64,000 nucleotides of DNA from JADKIH01 sp031427625 (GCA_031427625.1 JANPNV010000111.1:74012-138011), one strand, 5' to 3'. Shown: positions 1-9,280, counted from the stretch's first letter. Notes: generated from the sequence alone by a model not told the origin. Program-made: numbers and translations.

Positions 1-243
1 ATAATAGTAAAGCGCTCTTCCGCTGGACTCCTGCAAAAAACTTTTTGCAATCGCATTAACACCGGCAAACAGTTGAATTATCCAGAATAGTGCATTCCAG
101 ACGGGCACATCCAGAATTTCTTTAAACGATAAATAGCAGATAAATACAGTGGCTCCTACATAAAGCAGTAATCCATTGAAAGCATACTTTTGTCGCCATT
201 CAAGCCGGATTTCTTTTTCTACTAAGGCTAAAAATGCATTCAT
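1..243 (-). CDS. ccmB: Heme exporter protein CcmB-like, N-terminal part (cut by window edge)
   Basis: The minus strand is open from an ATG at 243 to the window edge, giving 81 residues that begin MNAFLALVEKEIRLEWRQKY. A short cytoplasmic N-terminus with a charged EIRLEWRQ segment is followed by two hydrophobic stretches (about residues 27-40 and 52-65). This looks like the start of CcmB, the membrane subunit of the CcmAB ABC transporter needed for cytochrome c maturation. That role would fit the multiheme cytochrome encoded at 19-21 kb. The stop codon and most of the gene lie outside the window, so the family call rests on the N-terminus only. Another ABC-2 type permease is possible. Confidence 0.6.
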   Translation of the reverse strand, partial: MNAFLALVEKEIRLEWRQKYAFNGLLLYVGATVFICYLSFKEILDVPVWNALFWIIQLFAGVNAIAKSFLQESSGRALYYY

Positions 244-320
244 AATAAGAAATCGAAGTTGTAATCTCAAGGCCGAAATTAGAAAAGATTTGTCATCAAG
301 GCTTTGGTCTTGCTTTTTAT

Positions 321-328
321 TATTTTTG
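321..328 (+). promoter_or_regulatory. Candidate -7 element for bshB1
   Basis: TATTTTTG fits the Bacteroidota -7 consensus TAnnTTTG and ends 21 bases before the bshB1 ATG. No TTG lies at the usual 17-23 base spacing upstream (the nearest is 14 bases away), so the assignment is tentative. Confidence 0.35.
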
Positions 329-349
329 AAACTTTAGATAACTAAAACT

Positions 350-1066
350 ATGAAACTAGATATTCTTGCCTTTGGAGCTCACCCTGATGATGTAGAGCTT
401 AGCGCTTCTGGAACCCTGATAAAGCAAATGGAGATGGGTTATAAGTGCGGAATTGTGGACCTTACGCGTGGAGAACTAGGCACTCGTGGTAGTGCTGAAA
501 TCAGAGATAAAGAAGCTGCCAGGTCATCAGAGATAATGGGAATCCACATCAGGGAGAATTTAAAGATGGAAGACGGATTTTTTCAAAACGATAAGCCGCA
601 TCAGCTAAAAATTGTTTCTGTAATCAGAAAGTACCAGCCGCAGATTATATTATGCAATGCTATTAATGACAGGCATCCAGATCATGCACGTGCAGCAGCA
701 CTTATCTTAAATGCCGTTTTTCTAGCTGGACTTGCAAAAGTAAAAACAGAGCAGGAAGGAGTAGAGCAGGAGCGTTGGAAGGTGAAAGCTGTTTATCACT
801 ATATACAGGATAAGTACATCAAGCCTGATATTATTATTGATATAAGTAGCTGTTGGAATAAAAAGATGGAAACAATAAAAGCATTCAGTTCCCAGTTTTA
901 TAATCCTGAATCCAATGAGCCTGATACGGCAATTTCAGGAAAAGATTTTATGGAATTCCTTTCAGCAAGAGCGATAGAAATGGGACGAAATATTGGAGCT
1001 AATTATGCTGAAGCATTTTCTGTAACTCGTACCCCGGGAGTTAAAAACCTTTTTGATCTTACCTGA
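350..1066 (+). CDS. bshB1: Bacillithiol biosynthesis deacetylase BshB1
   Basis: This is a 238-residue PIG-L/LmbE-type zinc-dependent deacetylase. The zinc-binding AHPDD motif is at residues 10-14, and the second metal-ligand motif HPDH is at 109-112. Length and the TRGELGTRG segment (39-47) match BshB1, which removes the acetyl group from GlcNAc-malate in the second step of bacillithiol synthesis. This low-molecular-weight thiol is used by many Bacteroidota. The gene stands alone, divergent from the ccmB-like gene, and ends at a bidirectional terminator shared with the converging gene at 1127. Other LmbE deacetylases cannot be fully excluded, but the match is strong. Confidence 0.9.
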   Translation: MKLDILAFGAHPDDVELSASGTLIKQMEMGYKCGIVDLTRGELGTRGSAEIRDKEAARSSEIMGIHIRENLKMEDGFFQNDKPHQLKIVSVIRKYQPQIILCNAINDRHPDHARAAALILNAVFLAGLAKVKTEQEGVEQERWKVKAVYHYIQDKYIKPDIIIDISSCWNKKMETIKAFSSQFYNPESNEPDTAISGKDFMEFLSARAIEMGRNIGANYAEAFSVTRTPGVKNLFDLT

Positions 1067-1080
1067 AAAAAATTAAGCAA

Positions 1081-1114
1081 AAAAAAAACTCCGAAAATTT
1101 TCCGGAGTTTTTTT
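1081..1114. terminator. Bidirectional intrinsic terminator
   Basis: A CTCCG/CGGAG stem is flanked by an A-run on the left and a T-run on the right, so it can terminate on both strands. It lies between the converging bshB1 and the T9SS gene at 1127. Confidence 0.8.
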
Positions 1115-1126
1115 AACAATAATTTA

Positions 1127-3109
1127 TTACTGAACGATCATCTTCTTAGTAGATTTCTGTCCACCTGCTTCAACAGTATAAGTATAAATACCCGGACTCC
1201 AGTTAGCAGTATTGAAATTCATTGTGTGAAGACCTGCTGGCATTGAACCAACATTCTGGCTGTATATGCTTTTACCGATAAGATCGTAAACGTTGATCTT
1301 AACATTTGCATTTTTCTTCAGATTGATATTGAAATAAGTTACGTTAACGGCAGGATTCGGATAATTCTGAGTAATGAAAAGGTCACCTGAATTATTTGTT
1401 TCGATTCCTACAGTATTCGTTTTTACACGTGCAAAAATAATATCACTTGATTTTGTATTGTTATTATTATGGTCACAAACAATAGTTGTCGCAGCAAGTG
1501 CAACACCAGGATATTCATCACGCTGATATAATACATAAGCGCAAGAATCATCAACAAGTCTACCAGTACAAGCAAAAACGGCTTCTTGTAAATAACCATT
1601 ACCACCATCAGCAATTGAAGGAACAATGTCGTATGGGTATGTCCATGTGTTTGGATCGTAAGGTGGAGCTAGTGTCATCATATAAACATGGCGGTGTGCT
1701 TGTTTATAGGTAATTACATCTGCGCTTTCATCGATTGTCTGATAAGTCAGATAAATAATTCCAGTATTTGGATTGATACCGGCAGAAGGCATTTGTGTAA
1801 TTCCACCACCATACGTTCCCCATTGAAGACCGCAAGTAGTTGTATCTGTTCCTACATTCAATACAGAATCTCCGTTGAAGTCCTGAGCAGCGGCAATTGC
1901 AATATAACCGTTCTGGCCAAGATTTAAACTTTCATTCCAGTAAAATAGGTTATCTACACCTGGGAAGTAATTATATGATAGATCAACAGAGTCGTCAAGA
2001 AGAGTGTAATCGGAAAACCATACATGCGCCATACCGTTATTGTCTAACAATACTTTTGCATCACCAGAGTTTGTAGGAATTCTATCAGCTATACTATCAG
2101 CATTTGTATCAGTCGGCATATCAATTACCCACATTGGAATTGGAAACTGCTGAATGATGGTTTTTGTCCAGGTAACTCCTGCATCGTATGATTTTAATAA
2201 TCCAACATCAGTAGTTGGATCTGAAAATACTATAGCAACTGTGTCTCCAATAGCATCGATCGAATATTCATCTCCACCAAATCCTTTGTAAAATGTAGAA
2301 TCAATTAATTGGATAATAGTTTTAGGTCCCCATGTTTGTCCACCATCTGTTGACTTCGCAAAAAAGATTGGTCCGTTTTGTCCGGCAACAATATGTGGAG
2401 GAGCAGTAGTAGAAGCTGCTGCTCCGCTACCTTGGAATACCACATAAACATTATTATTTGTGCGTCCTGCACAAGCTTTTGGCCATGTATCATAAGCATG
2501 TCCCCATGGATAACTTAATGTCCATGCGCCAGTACCTTTTTGAGCACGCCAGTTAATAGCAATCTGGTTAGAATCTCCACCAGCGGCAGAGTGTGCAATA
2601 CTCATTTCCGCACCCGATTGAGAAACAACGATGTTTGTAAATCCTGTACGAACACTTCCTTCTTCACGAAGGGTTGGACCACCCGGGTAAAGCCATCCCG
2701 CTGGAGAAAGATAATTGTAACCAGTTCCGCGATTCGGGAATATTGGTGTTGTAATTTGAATGGCATCCGGTGAGAATGTCCATGCACAAGAAAATGTGCC
2801 ATCACCATTTACAACCAGACGATTACTGATAGAATTGTTTGTCTGAAGATCATAATAAGTATAACCCGCAGTTTCTTCCTGAGCAACCGGAAGTCCAGCA
2901 GCATTTGGAGCGGTTGTTGGCGGTTGAGTTGCAAGTGGTTGTCCATTGTCAACAGCTTGAGCTGCTCTTAATGGAACTCTTACTTTGTAATTTTTTAATG
3001 CAGCTGGTGCATTTGCTTTACGAAAACCAACCGGATATCGCTGTGCAACCTGCGCCATGGTACTGTAGCCCAATGCAATAGCCAGGCAGAGTAGTAAACC
3101 TTTTTTCAT
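1127..3109 (-). CDS. Secreted T9SS cargo protein with sialidase/BNR-like repeats
   Basis: The 660-residue protein has an N-terminal signal peptide (MKKGLLLCLAIALGYSTMAQ) and a long extracellular region. It contains Asp-box-like motifs such as SKDGGQTWG-type segments (STDGGQTWG near residue 255 and SYDAGVTW near 310), which are typical of BNR/sialidase-fold beta-propellers. The C-terminus (NYPNPAVNVTYFNINL through the final STKKMIVQ) is a type A T9SS sorting domain that directs export across the outer membrane and is then cleaved. No enzymatic function can be assigned. A good promoter lies just upstream. The gene is flanked by a terminator at its 3' end and appears monocistronic. Confidence 0.85.
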   Translation of the reverse strand: MKKGLLLCLAIALGYSTMAQVAQRYPVGFRKANAPAALKNYKVRVPLRAAQAVDNGQPLATQPPTTAPNAAGLPVAQEETAGYTYYDLQTNNSISNRLVVNGDGTFSCAWTFSPDAIQITTPIFPNRGTGYNYLSPAGWLYPGGPTLREEGSVRTGFTNIVVSQSGAEMSIAHSAAGGDSNQIAINWRAQKGTGAWTLSYPWGHAYDTWPKACAGRTNNNVYVVFQGSGAAASTTAPPHIVAGQNGPIFFAKSTDGGQTWGPKTIIQLIDSTFYKGFGGDEYSIDAIGDTVAIVFSDPTTDVGLLKSYDAGVTWTKTIIQQFPIPMWVIDMPTDTNADSIADRIPTNSGDAKVLLDNNGMAHVWFSDYTLLDDSVDLSYNYFPGVDNLFYWNESLNLGQNGYIAIAAAQDFNGDSVLNVGTDTTTCGLQWGTYGGGITQMPSAGINPNTGIIYLTYQTIDESADVITYKQAHRHVYMMTLAPPYDPNTWTYPYDIVPSIADGGNGYLQEAVFACTGRLVDDSCAYVLYQRDEYPGVALAATTIVCDHNNNNTKSSDIIFARVKTNTVGIETNNSGDLFITQNYPNPAVNVTYFNINLKKNANVKINVYDLIGKSIYSQNVGSMPAGLHTMNFNTANWSPGIYTYTVEAGGQKSTKKMIVQ

Positions 3110-3155
3110 TTTTATTCGAATTGTTTGGTTAGATTTTTTGAACTTGTTGTCTTGG

Positions 3156-3185
3156 CAAATTTAGGCAAATGAATGGTTTTTACAA
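3156..3185 (-). promoter_or_regulatory. Promoter of the T9SS gene at 1127-3109
   Basis: On the minus strand TTG (3185-3183), a 19-base spacer and TAAATTTG (3163-3156) match the Bacteroidota TTG-N17-23-TAnnTTTG promoter. The -7 element ends 46 bases upstream of the start codon. Confidence 0.7.
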
Positions 3186-3282
3186 GCAAAAGAATGTCTG
3201 ATTTTGTCTATTACTTTGTATTTCGGTCATTAATATGTCAGAATCAACGCTTATGAATAGTTATCACTTCACAAAGTAGATT

Positions 3283-4452
3283 TTACTGTGCCTTAACAAC
3301 TGACTGATACAGATTGTCGAATTTTTCACCTGTACTTTCTGATGAGAATAGCTGATTGGCGTAATCAGAAATTTGCAAGGCATTGTATTCTCTATAATGA
3401 TCGAGCATGAATAGAAACTTCTCCTTTAATTCTTCATTATCATCTGGCTTAAAAAGAATTCCTGTTTTATCAGTGACGAATTCTTCCGGACCACCACATC
3501 GGGTAGCAAGTACAGGTTTGCCACAGCTCATGGCCTCTGCACAGATAAGCGAAAAAGTTTCAAAGCGGCTGTTCATTATCAAAAAGTCAGAATCCTGCAG
3601 ATAGTTGTATACCTCTTTATTTGTTTTCAATCCGAGGAAGAATATTGTTTTATCGAGAAGGTTGTATTGGCGTGCAAGATTCTTCAACATAATTTCGTCA
3701 CGTCCTCTTCCAATAATATTTAAGCGGAACTTAACACCCGGAGGAAGACCGGATATCATAGAAATAACTCCACTGATATTTTTTATATCGTCAACCAGAT
3801 CGGCAACGAGAAGAACATTTACATAGTCAGAAAAAGATTGTTTCACTTTAATGTCAGGAGTTTCAATAACATTGGGAATAATTTGATAGTTGGAATTAGA
3901 AAGTCCATGCTCATTCATTTTTTTTGCAAGTACTTTAGAAACACAAGTGACTGCAGCACTTCTCGAAATCAGAAATCGAATGATATACTTTTTTAGCCAT
4001 GAAAAGCCGGAATACTTTGCCGTAAGAAAACCAGACCATTGCTCAGAAATAATAAACGGAATTTTATATTTATTTGACAGCCGCCAGCACACCATGGCTG
4101 TGCGAGTGAGTATATAAGAATGTAACAGATCAGGATTTCTTTTTTTATCAGAAAGTATTTTTATTCCTTTTTTGACTGAACAAAAATATCTAAACGGATT
4201 TATTACTTTCCTGAAAATGGATGTATCGCCTTTGTAAAAGACGATTAGTTCGTAAAGACCACTTTCATCCACTTCAATTATTTTATTTTTTTCATTCTGT
4301 AGAGGATCAGCATGAATATATAAAATTGAAACGTCATTGTATCGGGAAATTGCCTGAGCATGTTTTTGAATAAACACACCTAGCTGTGGGTCATCTGGAT
4401 TTGGATACCACTTGGCAATCATCCATACATTTAATCTGGTTTTGCTCACCAT
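3283..4452 (-). CDS. Glycosyltransferase family 4 protein
   Basis: This 389-residue cytoplasmic GT-B glycosyltransferase has an N-terminal acceptor-binding half (WMIAKWYPNPDDPQLGVFIQ near residue 10, typical of GT4 enzymes). Its C-terminal donor-binding half carries IIGRGRDE (around 250) and the conserved E-x7-E region FETFSLICAEAMSCGKPV (near 310). It probably moves a sugar from an activated nucleotide donor to a lipid or polysaccharide. Donor and acceptor cannot be read from the sequence. It lies 41 bases downstream of the copper ATPase on the same strand but is probably unrelated in function. No polysaccharide cluster surrounds it. Confidence 0.85.
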   Translation of the reverse strand: MVSKTRLNVWMIAKWYPNPDDPQLGVFIQKHAQAISRYNDVSILYIHADPLQNEKNKIIEVDESGLYELIVFYKGDTSIFRKVINPFRYFCSVKKGIKILSDKKRNPDLLHSYILTRTAMVCWRLSNKYKIPFIISEQWSGFLTAKYSGFSWLKKYIIRFLISRSAAVTCVSKVLAKKMNEHGLSNSNYQIIPNVIETPDIKVKQSFSDYVNVLLVADLVDDIKNISGVISMISGLPPGVKFRLNIIGRGRDEIMLKNLARQYNLLDKTIFFLGLKTNKEVYNYLQDSDFLIMNSRFETFSLICAEAMSCGKPVLATRCGGPEEFVTDKTGILFKPDDNEELKEKFLFMLDHYREYNALQISDYANQLFSSESTGEKFDNLYQSVVKAQ

Positions 4453-4493
4453 AATTTTTCTCCTGCCGCAAAGTAAGCAGAATACGATATAAA

Positions 4494-6632
4494 TTATATT
4501 TTCCTTATCCGCAGGCGCAGCGAATTACCAATTACAATTACATCTGAAAACGCCATAGAGAGGGCTCCAATCATTGGACTTAAAAATCCGGCTGCAGCTA
4601 TAGGAATTGCAACTACATTGTAAAAGAATGCCCAGAACAGGTTTTGCCGGATTGTCTGATAAGTAAGTTTACTGATATGCATAGCTCTGAGCAATACTGC
4701 CAGATCGTGTTTATCAAGCAATATAATTTGTGATGAATCCACTGCAATATCTGTAGCATCAGCAATAGATATACCGACGGTTGCTAGACTAAGTGCAGGC
4801 GCATCATTGATGCCGTCACCAAACATAGCCGTCGGATTTTCCTTGTTAAGTCCTTCAAGAATTTTTAATTTCTCGGATGGAAGTTTTTCATAATATATTT
4901 CCTTTATGCCTGTTAACTCGGCAACTTTTTCACAGTTCTTTTTCGTGTCTCCGCTTAGCATAATTACGCGAATGCCATTTTGTTTTAATTGCCTAACTAC
5001 GTTTGCAACATTTTCCTTAATCTCATCTTGCAAATCAACGGTAGCTATAAGTTTGTTGTTTTTCAGAAGGTAAACATCATGAGAAAGATCGTTGTAAAAG
5101 TGTTTAACCATCTGGAATGAACCTGCACTGTAAATGTTGCCTTCACTATCAGTTGCATTTATGCCAATTCCTTTGTCCTCACCTATTGTTTTCCACTTAT
5201 AGTTTGAAGAAGAATGAATTCTTAATTCATTTTGTAATGAGCGTGCAATAGGATGGGAAGAGTTTTTTTCCAGCTCATACAAGATTTCTTTCACCGTGAT
5301 TTCATCCGTATCAAAACAGCGAATGTTATTTATTTTAAAGTTACCTGTCGTTAGCGTACCTGTCTTATCAAAAACAAATGTTTTGATTCCTGCCAGCAAT
5401 TCGATTGTTGATCCGCCTTTGATAAGAATTCCATTTCGGGCAGCTCTTCCCAGACCTACCATTACTGCAGTTGGTGTTGCAAGTCCCATGGCACAGGGAC
5501 AGGATATTACAAGCACAGCGATGCTCCTCATTAAAGCATTGGGTACGGTTACATTCAGGACAAAGACGGAAATTAGAAAAGTTAAAAAAGAAATACCCAA
5601 TACGACAGGGACAAATATGGCGCTGATCTTATCCCCGAGTTTCTGAATTTCAGGTTTTGAATGCTGGGCTTTACGGACAAGTTCAATTATTTTTGCTAAT
5701 GCCGTATCGTTTCCTGTTTTTTCAATTTCGACTCTGGCATTTCCATCTTCCATGACGGTACCGCCTGTTACAGTGTCATTAATGGTTTTTAGAACGGGCT
5801 GACTTTCACCTGTGATCATTGATTCATCAAAGAGGCCCTTGCCATAAATAATTTTACCGTCTAACGGAACTTTGTCTCCTGAATTAATTTTAACGATGTC
5901 ATCCTTTTTAAGGTCTTCAATTTTTGTTTCGATGATTGTTTCATTACCATCTTCAACGACAATTTTCATAGCAATGCTTGGCTGAAGCCTTGCAAGCTGA
6001 CCTAATGCATTTGTCGTTTGTTTAACAGATCGTTGCTCTATTAAATTACCTAATAGAACGAGGGTGATAATTGTTGCTGCTGTTTCAAAAAATAAATACT
6101 GATGCACTTCTGTACTGTTTCCATATTTAATATAGCCGGCCAGACTATATACAAATGCAGCAGTTGATCCCGTAAATATTAATACATCCATATTTGGGAC
6201 ACCTGAACGAAGTGAATAGAAAGCACTTTTTCCAAAATGAAAAAGTCCAATAATCAATACAGGAATGCAGAACAGAAGCTGAAACAGAGGTTGATGAAAC
6301 AATGGGATCTTCATAAACATATGAAGCAATAATGGGATTGTAAAGAAAAGGCAGATTAGGAATTTAACCAGAGTATCATTGACCACAGATGAATTCCCTG
6401 CAATCTCATATTGTCTATTGTCTGAACGTGCTTTTACAGAATATCCTAACCGGTGAATGGCAACGATGGCTTTTGAGATGGCTTCTGCTTCGGATTTTTC
6501 AAATGTAACTTCGCCTGACAAAAAATCAACATTTACATCTTTAAATCCGTCCCGGGTAAGTGTACGTGTAATCGTAGATGCACAACTTGCGCAATCCATG
6601 CCATCAACATTAAGCAATACCTTTTTATCCAT
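4494..6632 (-). CDS. Copper-translocating P1B-type ATPase
   Basis: The start is set at the ATG at 6632 (MDKKVLLNV), giving 712 residues. An upstream in-frame start at 6728 would run through tRNA-His and is rejected. From the N-terminus there is one HMA domain with GMDCASC (metal Cys pair), a membrane region, TGES (actuator), the CPC metal site in the segment SCPCAMGLATP, the phosphorylation site DKTGTLT, SSHPIA (the nucleotide-binding HP motif) and GDGINDAPA. CPC marks a Cu(I)-type exporter of the inner membrane. A -7 element TATCTTTG lies 9 bases upstream of this start, which supports it. A second Cu-type ATPase lies at 58 kb. It could supply copper to cuproenzymes rather than detoxify the cell. 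Confidence 0.93.
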   Translation of the reverse strand: MDKKVLLNVDGMDCASCASTITRTLTRDGFKDVNVDFLSGEVTFEKSEAEAISKAIVAIHRLGYSVKARSDNRQYEIAGNSSVVNDTLVKFLICLFFTIPLLLHMFMKIPLFHQPLFQLLFCIPVLIIGLFHFGKSAFYSLRSGVPNMDVLIFTGSTAAFVYSLAGYIKYGNSTEVHQYLFFETAATIITLVLLGNLIEQRSVKQTTNALGQLARLQPSIAMKIVVEDGNETIIETKIEDLKKDDIVKINSGDKVPLDGKIIYGKGLFDESMITGESQPVLKTINDTVTGGTVMEDGNARVEIEKTGNDTALAKIIELVRKAQHSKPEIQKLGDKISAIFVPVVLGISFLTFLISVFVLNVTVPNALMRSIAVLVISCPCAMGLATPTAVMVGLGRAARNGILIKGGSTIELLAGIKTFVFDKTGTLTTGNFKINNIRCFDTDEITVKEILYELEKNSSHPIARSLQNELRIHSSSNYKWKTIGEDKGIGINATDSEGNIYSAGSFQMVKHFYNDLSHDVYLLKNNKLIATVDLQDEIKENVANVVRQLKQNGIRVIMLSGDTKKNCEKVAELTGIKEIYYEKLPSEKLKILEGLNKENPTAMFGDGINDAPALSLATVGISIADATDIAVDSSQIILLDKHDLAVLLRAMHISKLTYQTIRQNLFWAFFYNVVAIPIAAAGFLSPMIGALSMAFSDVIVIGNSLRLRIRKI

Positions 6633-6641
6633 TTTGTAATG

Positions 6642-6649
6642 CAAAGATA
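6642..6649 (-). promoter_or_regulatory. -7 element of the copper ATPase gene
   Basis: TATCTTTG on the minus strand matches TAnnTTTG and ends 9 bases from the ATG at 6632, implying a very short 5' leader. No TTG is present at the expected -33 distance. Confidence 0.5.
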
Positions 6650-6688
6650 AAGTGGAAGTATTAATTAATAGGAAAAGAAAAAAGTAAG

Positions 6689-6763
6689 GGTGAAAGACGG
6701 GGCTCGAACCCGCGACCTCTAGATCCACAATCTAGCGCTCTAACCGACTGAGCTACAATCACC
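6689..6763 (-). tRNA. tRNA-His (anticodon GTG)
   Basis: The cloverleaf is readable on the minus strand. It has the extra G-1 pairing with C73 that is typical of tRNA-His, a D-arm GCTC/GAGC, an anticodon stem CTAGA/TCTAG with loop TTGTGGA (anticodon GTG), and a T-arm GCGGG-TTCGAGC-CCCGT. No CCA is encoded. The acceptor stem has two apparent adjacent U-U mismatches (positions 5-68 and 6-67). A -7 element lies upstream at 6788. Confidence 0.93.
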
Positions 6764-6787
6764 ATAATATCTTAATGTGAAGGGCGG

Positions 6788-6795
6788 CAAAAATA
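6788..6795 (-). promoter_or_regulatory. -7 element of the tRNA-His gene
   Basis: The minus strand reads TATTTTTG, a TAnnTTTG match, 25 bases before the mature tRNA 5' end. No good -33 TTG is seen. Confidence 0.45.
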
Positions 6796-6874
6796 CTCTA
6801 TTTATTGATTTACTTTAACTAAAAAGTGAAATAATAAATGATTTAGCCAACTATCTGATTTGTATTCAATTCTT

Positions 6875-7387
6875 TTACTGAAATGTGTCCTTTAAAAAGT
6901 CATCCCATTTCTTGGTTACATATTCGTCTTCTGAAAAATATTTTAATACTGGCAAAAGCTGTTCTTTCGTCAGGTAACCTTGAACGGGCCCAATTATCTC
7001 TAGTTTTTCATTGAGATAGACCGTTGTAGGATAGGACATTTGACCATTAAGGAGCAGAGCGGCCAATTCATTTGATTTGTATTCGGCGACATATGAGTAC
7101 GACTTATCCTTGTATTTTATTACTTCCTTGGTTTCAGCGTCAAGCTTAACCGCATAAAAGTTTTGATTGATGTATTTGACTACATCGCTATCAGAAAAAG
7201 TAGATGCATCCATACGTTTGCACCATCCGCACCATCCCGTATAAACGTCGATGAAGACTTTCTTTGGTGTAGTTGATCCTTTCTCCATAGCCTCTTTGAA
7301 ACTCATCCAATGAATTTTTTCAGAGTTTTGCGCAATGCAATGAAAGGTCTGAATAAATAATCCAAGAAGAATTAATATTTTTTTCAT
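6875..7387 (-). CDS. Exported thioredoxin-family protein
   Basis: The 170-residue protein has a signal peptide (ending near CIAQ, about residue 20) and a thioredoxin fold. The active site YTGWCGWCKRM (about residues 50-60) has a CGWC redox pair. The cis-proline is in MSYPTTVYL (around 118). The form resembles the thioredoxin_7/DUF255-type proteins common in Bacteroidota, which keep periplasmic thiols reduced or help cytochrome c and disulfide maturation. It lies downstream of the peptide transporter gene with a 49-base gap and could share its transcript. The exact substrate is unknown. Confidence 0.85.
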   Translation of the reverse strand: MKKILILLGLFIQTFHCIAQNSEKIHWMSFKEAMEKGSTTPKKVFIDVYTGWCGWCKRMDASTFSDSDVVKYINQNFYAVKLDAETKEVIKYKDKSYSYVAEYKSNELAALLLNGQMSYPTTVYLNEKLEIIGPVQGYLTKEQLLPVLKYFSEDEYVTKKWDDFLKDTFQ

Positions 7388-7436
7388 CGACTTTAAATGA
7401 AGTATTTATTGAACTTTTCAATTATATATGATTTAA

Positions 7437-9206
7437 TTAGTGAACTCCGTGCATCATTTTTAAGAGTTTTCTATAGAGTGCTAATAAGATAAGCGAAGCA
7501 GCTCCGCTTAATACAATAAAAACACAGAAGAAGATAAAGAGATTCGAAATTTCTATTCCCAGTATACTTGGAATTTTAGCACCAGCTTCGCTAGGCGCAT
7601 CTCCTGCTCCGGGAGGAATTAAAGCACTAAGTGTTCCGGCAAATTTATTTGCTACAGCATTAGCAAGAAACCATGTTCCCATCATCAACGAAGACAACCT
7701 TATTGGAGCAAGTTTGCTAACCATACTTAATCCAATTGGTGATAAGCATAATTCTCCCATAGTATGAACAATATATAAAGCAAATAACCAGAACATGGCA
7801 ATTTTAGTGGACGGGTCTATTCCATGAACTGCATAAGCAATAATAACATAACCAATCGCTACTAATCCTAAGCCCATCGCCATTTTAAGAGGAGAGGAAG
7901 GTTCCATATTCACTTTAGAAAGCTTACCCCAAAGCATTGTAAAAAATGGAGCAAGGAAGATAATTGCAAGCGGGTTGACTGATTGAAACCACGATGCGGG
8001 GAATTCACTCTTATGGTAGTCGGAAATGTAGCCTAAAAACGTAAGCATAACCAATGCGAGTATAGAAACAACCTGAGTACTTAAAATGACTTTTTTTGAC
8101 CATTCAAAAAACCATCCCAAAGCTTTACATAAGTAGAATGCTAATAATACGAGCGTAACTAGTATTACATATTGATTGATATTAAGAGATATTGCCCGAT
8201 CAACTTGCTGGTCGGCAAACAAAGTAAGTGATGCACCGGCTTGTTCGAAGCAGGCCCAAAAGAAGATGACAAAAAAAGCAAGAATGAAAATAACAATTAT
8301 CCTTTCTCGTTCATCTTTCGTTAATGATTTATCAGAGAGAATTATAATTGGCATTAGAACAATCGATGCATAAATCAAATAAGCTACCAAATCCAGATTG
8401 GCTATTGTATGTGCAAAGGATTCTGGATTTGCAACTGCATCAGAACCAAAAATTGCCCGGACTATCAATTGAAAATTAAGCAATGCGAAGATTAAAGCGA
8501 TCGATCCGACAATGACTCCATAAGTTTTAATAGTCATTTTTGATACAGGCATTCCAATTGGTTCACCGTTGGAACCTTTAAGATGTTTGTTTTTTAATAA
8601 CTCAAATGAAATAATACTAACTACCATTCCAATTGCCGCTGCCAGAAATCCGTATTTAAAGTCTGATATATTTCCGGTATCTCCAAGGGTTCCACAAACT
8701 AGGGGAGAAAAGAATGCACCCAAGTTAATTCCCATATAGAAAATCGTAAATGCTCCGTCTATTCGCGAATCATTTTTTGGATAAAGCTGGCCAACCATCG
8801 TCGAAATATTGGGTTTGAAAAAACCGTTTCCAATGATTAGTAAAGTAAGTCCCATCCACATATATGAAACGGAAGCGGCGCTTTGCATTCCTTCTGTAAC
8901 TGCACTTCCGCTAAGAAATAATAAAAACTGACCCATAGCCATCAGAATACCGCCTATCAAAATACTTCTTCGGTTTCCCCAGAATTTATCGCAGAGATAT
9001 CCGCCAAGCAAAGGAGTAAGGTAAACCAGCCCTGTAAAACTGCCATAAACGTTTGACGCCAAAGCCTTGTCAAAAAATAACGCTTTCGTCATGTACAATA
9101 TAAAAATCGCACGCATTCCATAGTAGCTAAATCTTTCCCACATCTCCGTAAAGAAAAGCAGGTAGAGGCCACGTGGATGTCCGGTTTTAACAGATGGTGT
9201 ATTCAT
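7437..9206 (-). CDS. Proton-dependent oligopeptide transporter (POT/PTR2 family)
   Basis: The start is placed at the ATG at 9206 (MNTPSVKTG), giving 589 residues. A further in-frame start at 9236 is less likely. The protein is a polytopic MFS transporter with the family hallmarks: GLYLLFFTEMWERFSYYGMR near residue 14 (the ExxERFxYY proton-coupling motif), the PTR2 signature in FYMGINLGAFFSPLVCG (about 168-184), and the late GELCLSPIGLS motif (near 490). It imports di- and tripeptides across the inner membrane with protons. The segment around 230-400 contains the extra pair of helices seen in bacterial POTs. It is upstream of the thioredoxin gene on the same strand. Confidence 0.93.
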   Translation of the reverse strand: MNTPSVKTGHPRGLYLLFFTEMWERFSYYGMRAIFILYMTKALFFDKALASNVYGSFTGLVYLTPLLGGYLCDKFWGNRRSILIGGILMAMGQFLLFLSGSAVTEGMQSAASVSYMWMGLTLLIIGNGFFKPNISTMVGQLYPKNDSRIDGAFTIFYMGINLGAFFSPLVCGTLGDTGNISDFKYGFLAAAIGMVVSIISFELLKNKHLKGSNGEPIGMPVSKMTIKTYGVIVGSIALIFALLNFQLIVRAIFGSDAVANPESFAHTIANLDLVAYLIYASIVLMPIIILSDKSLTKDERERIIVIFILAFFVIFFWACFEQAGASLTLFADQQVDRAISLNINQYVILVTLVLLAFYLCKALGWFFEWSKKVILSTQVVSILALVMLTFLGYISDYHKSEFPASWFQSVNPLAIIFLAPFFTMLWGKLSKVNMEPSSPLKMAMGLGLVAIGYVIIAYAVHGIDPSTKIAMFWLFALYIVHTMGELCLSPIGLSMVSKLAPIRLSSLMMGTWFLANAVANKFAGTLSALIPPGAGDAPSEAGAKIPSILGIEISNLFIFFCVFIVLSGAASLILLALYRKLLKMMHGVH

Positions 9207-9280
9207 AGAAGTGTTTTTGGATTTTAAAGATCGCAATGTAATTAAATTTTCAAACGTCAGTCAACTCAAAAAACAACATA

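Noticed and set aside
6633..6728. Longer N-terminus for the copper ATPase (MDLEVAGSSPVFHP...)
   Set aside because: This stretch is the tRNA-His 3' half and its flank read as protein. A real start at 6632 has its own -7 element upstream.
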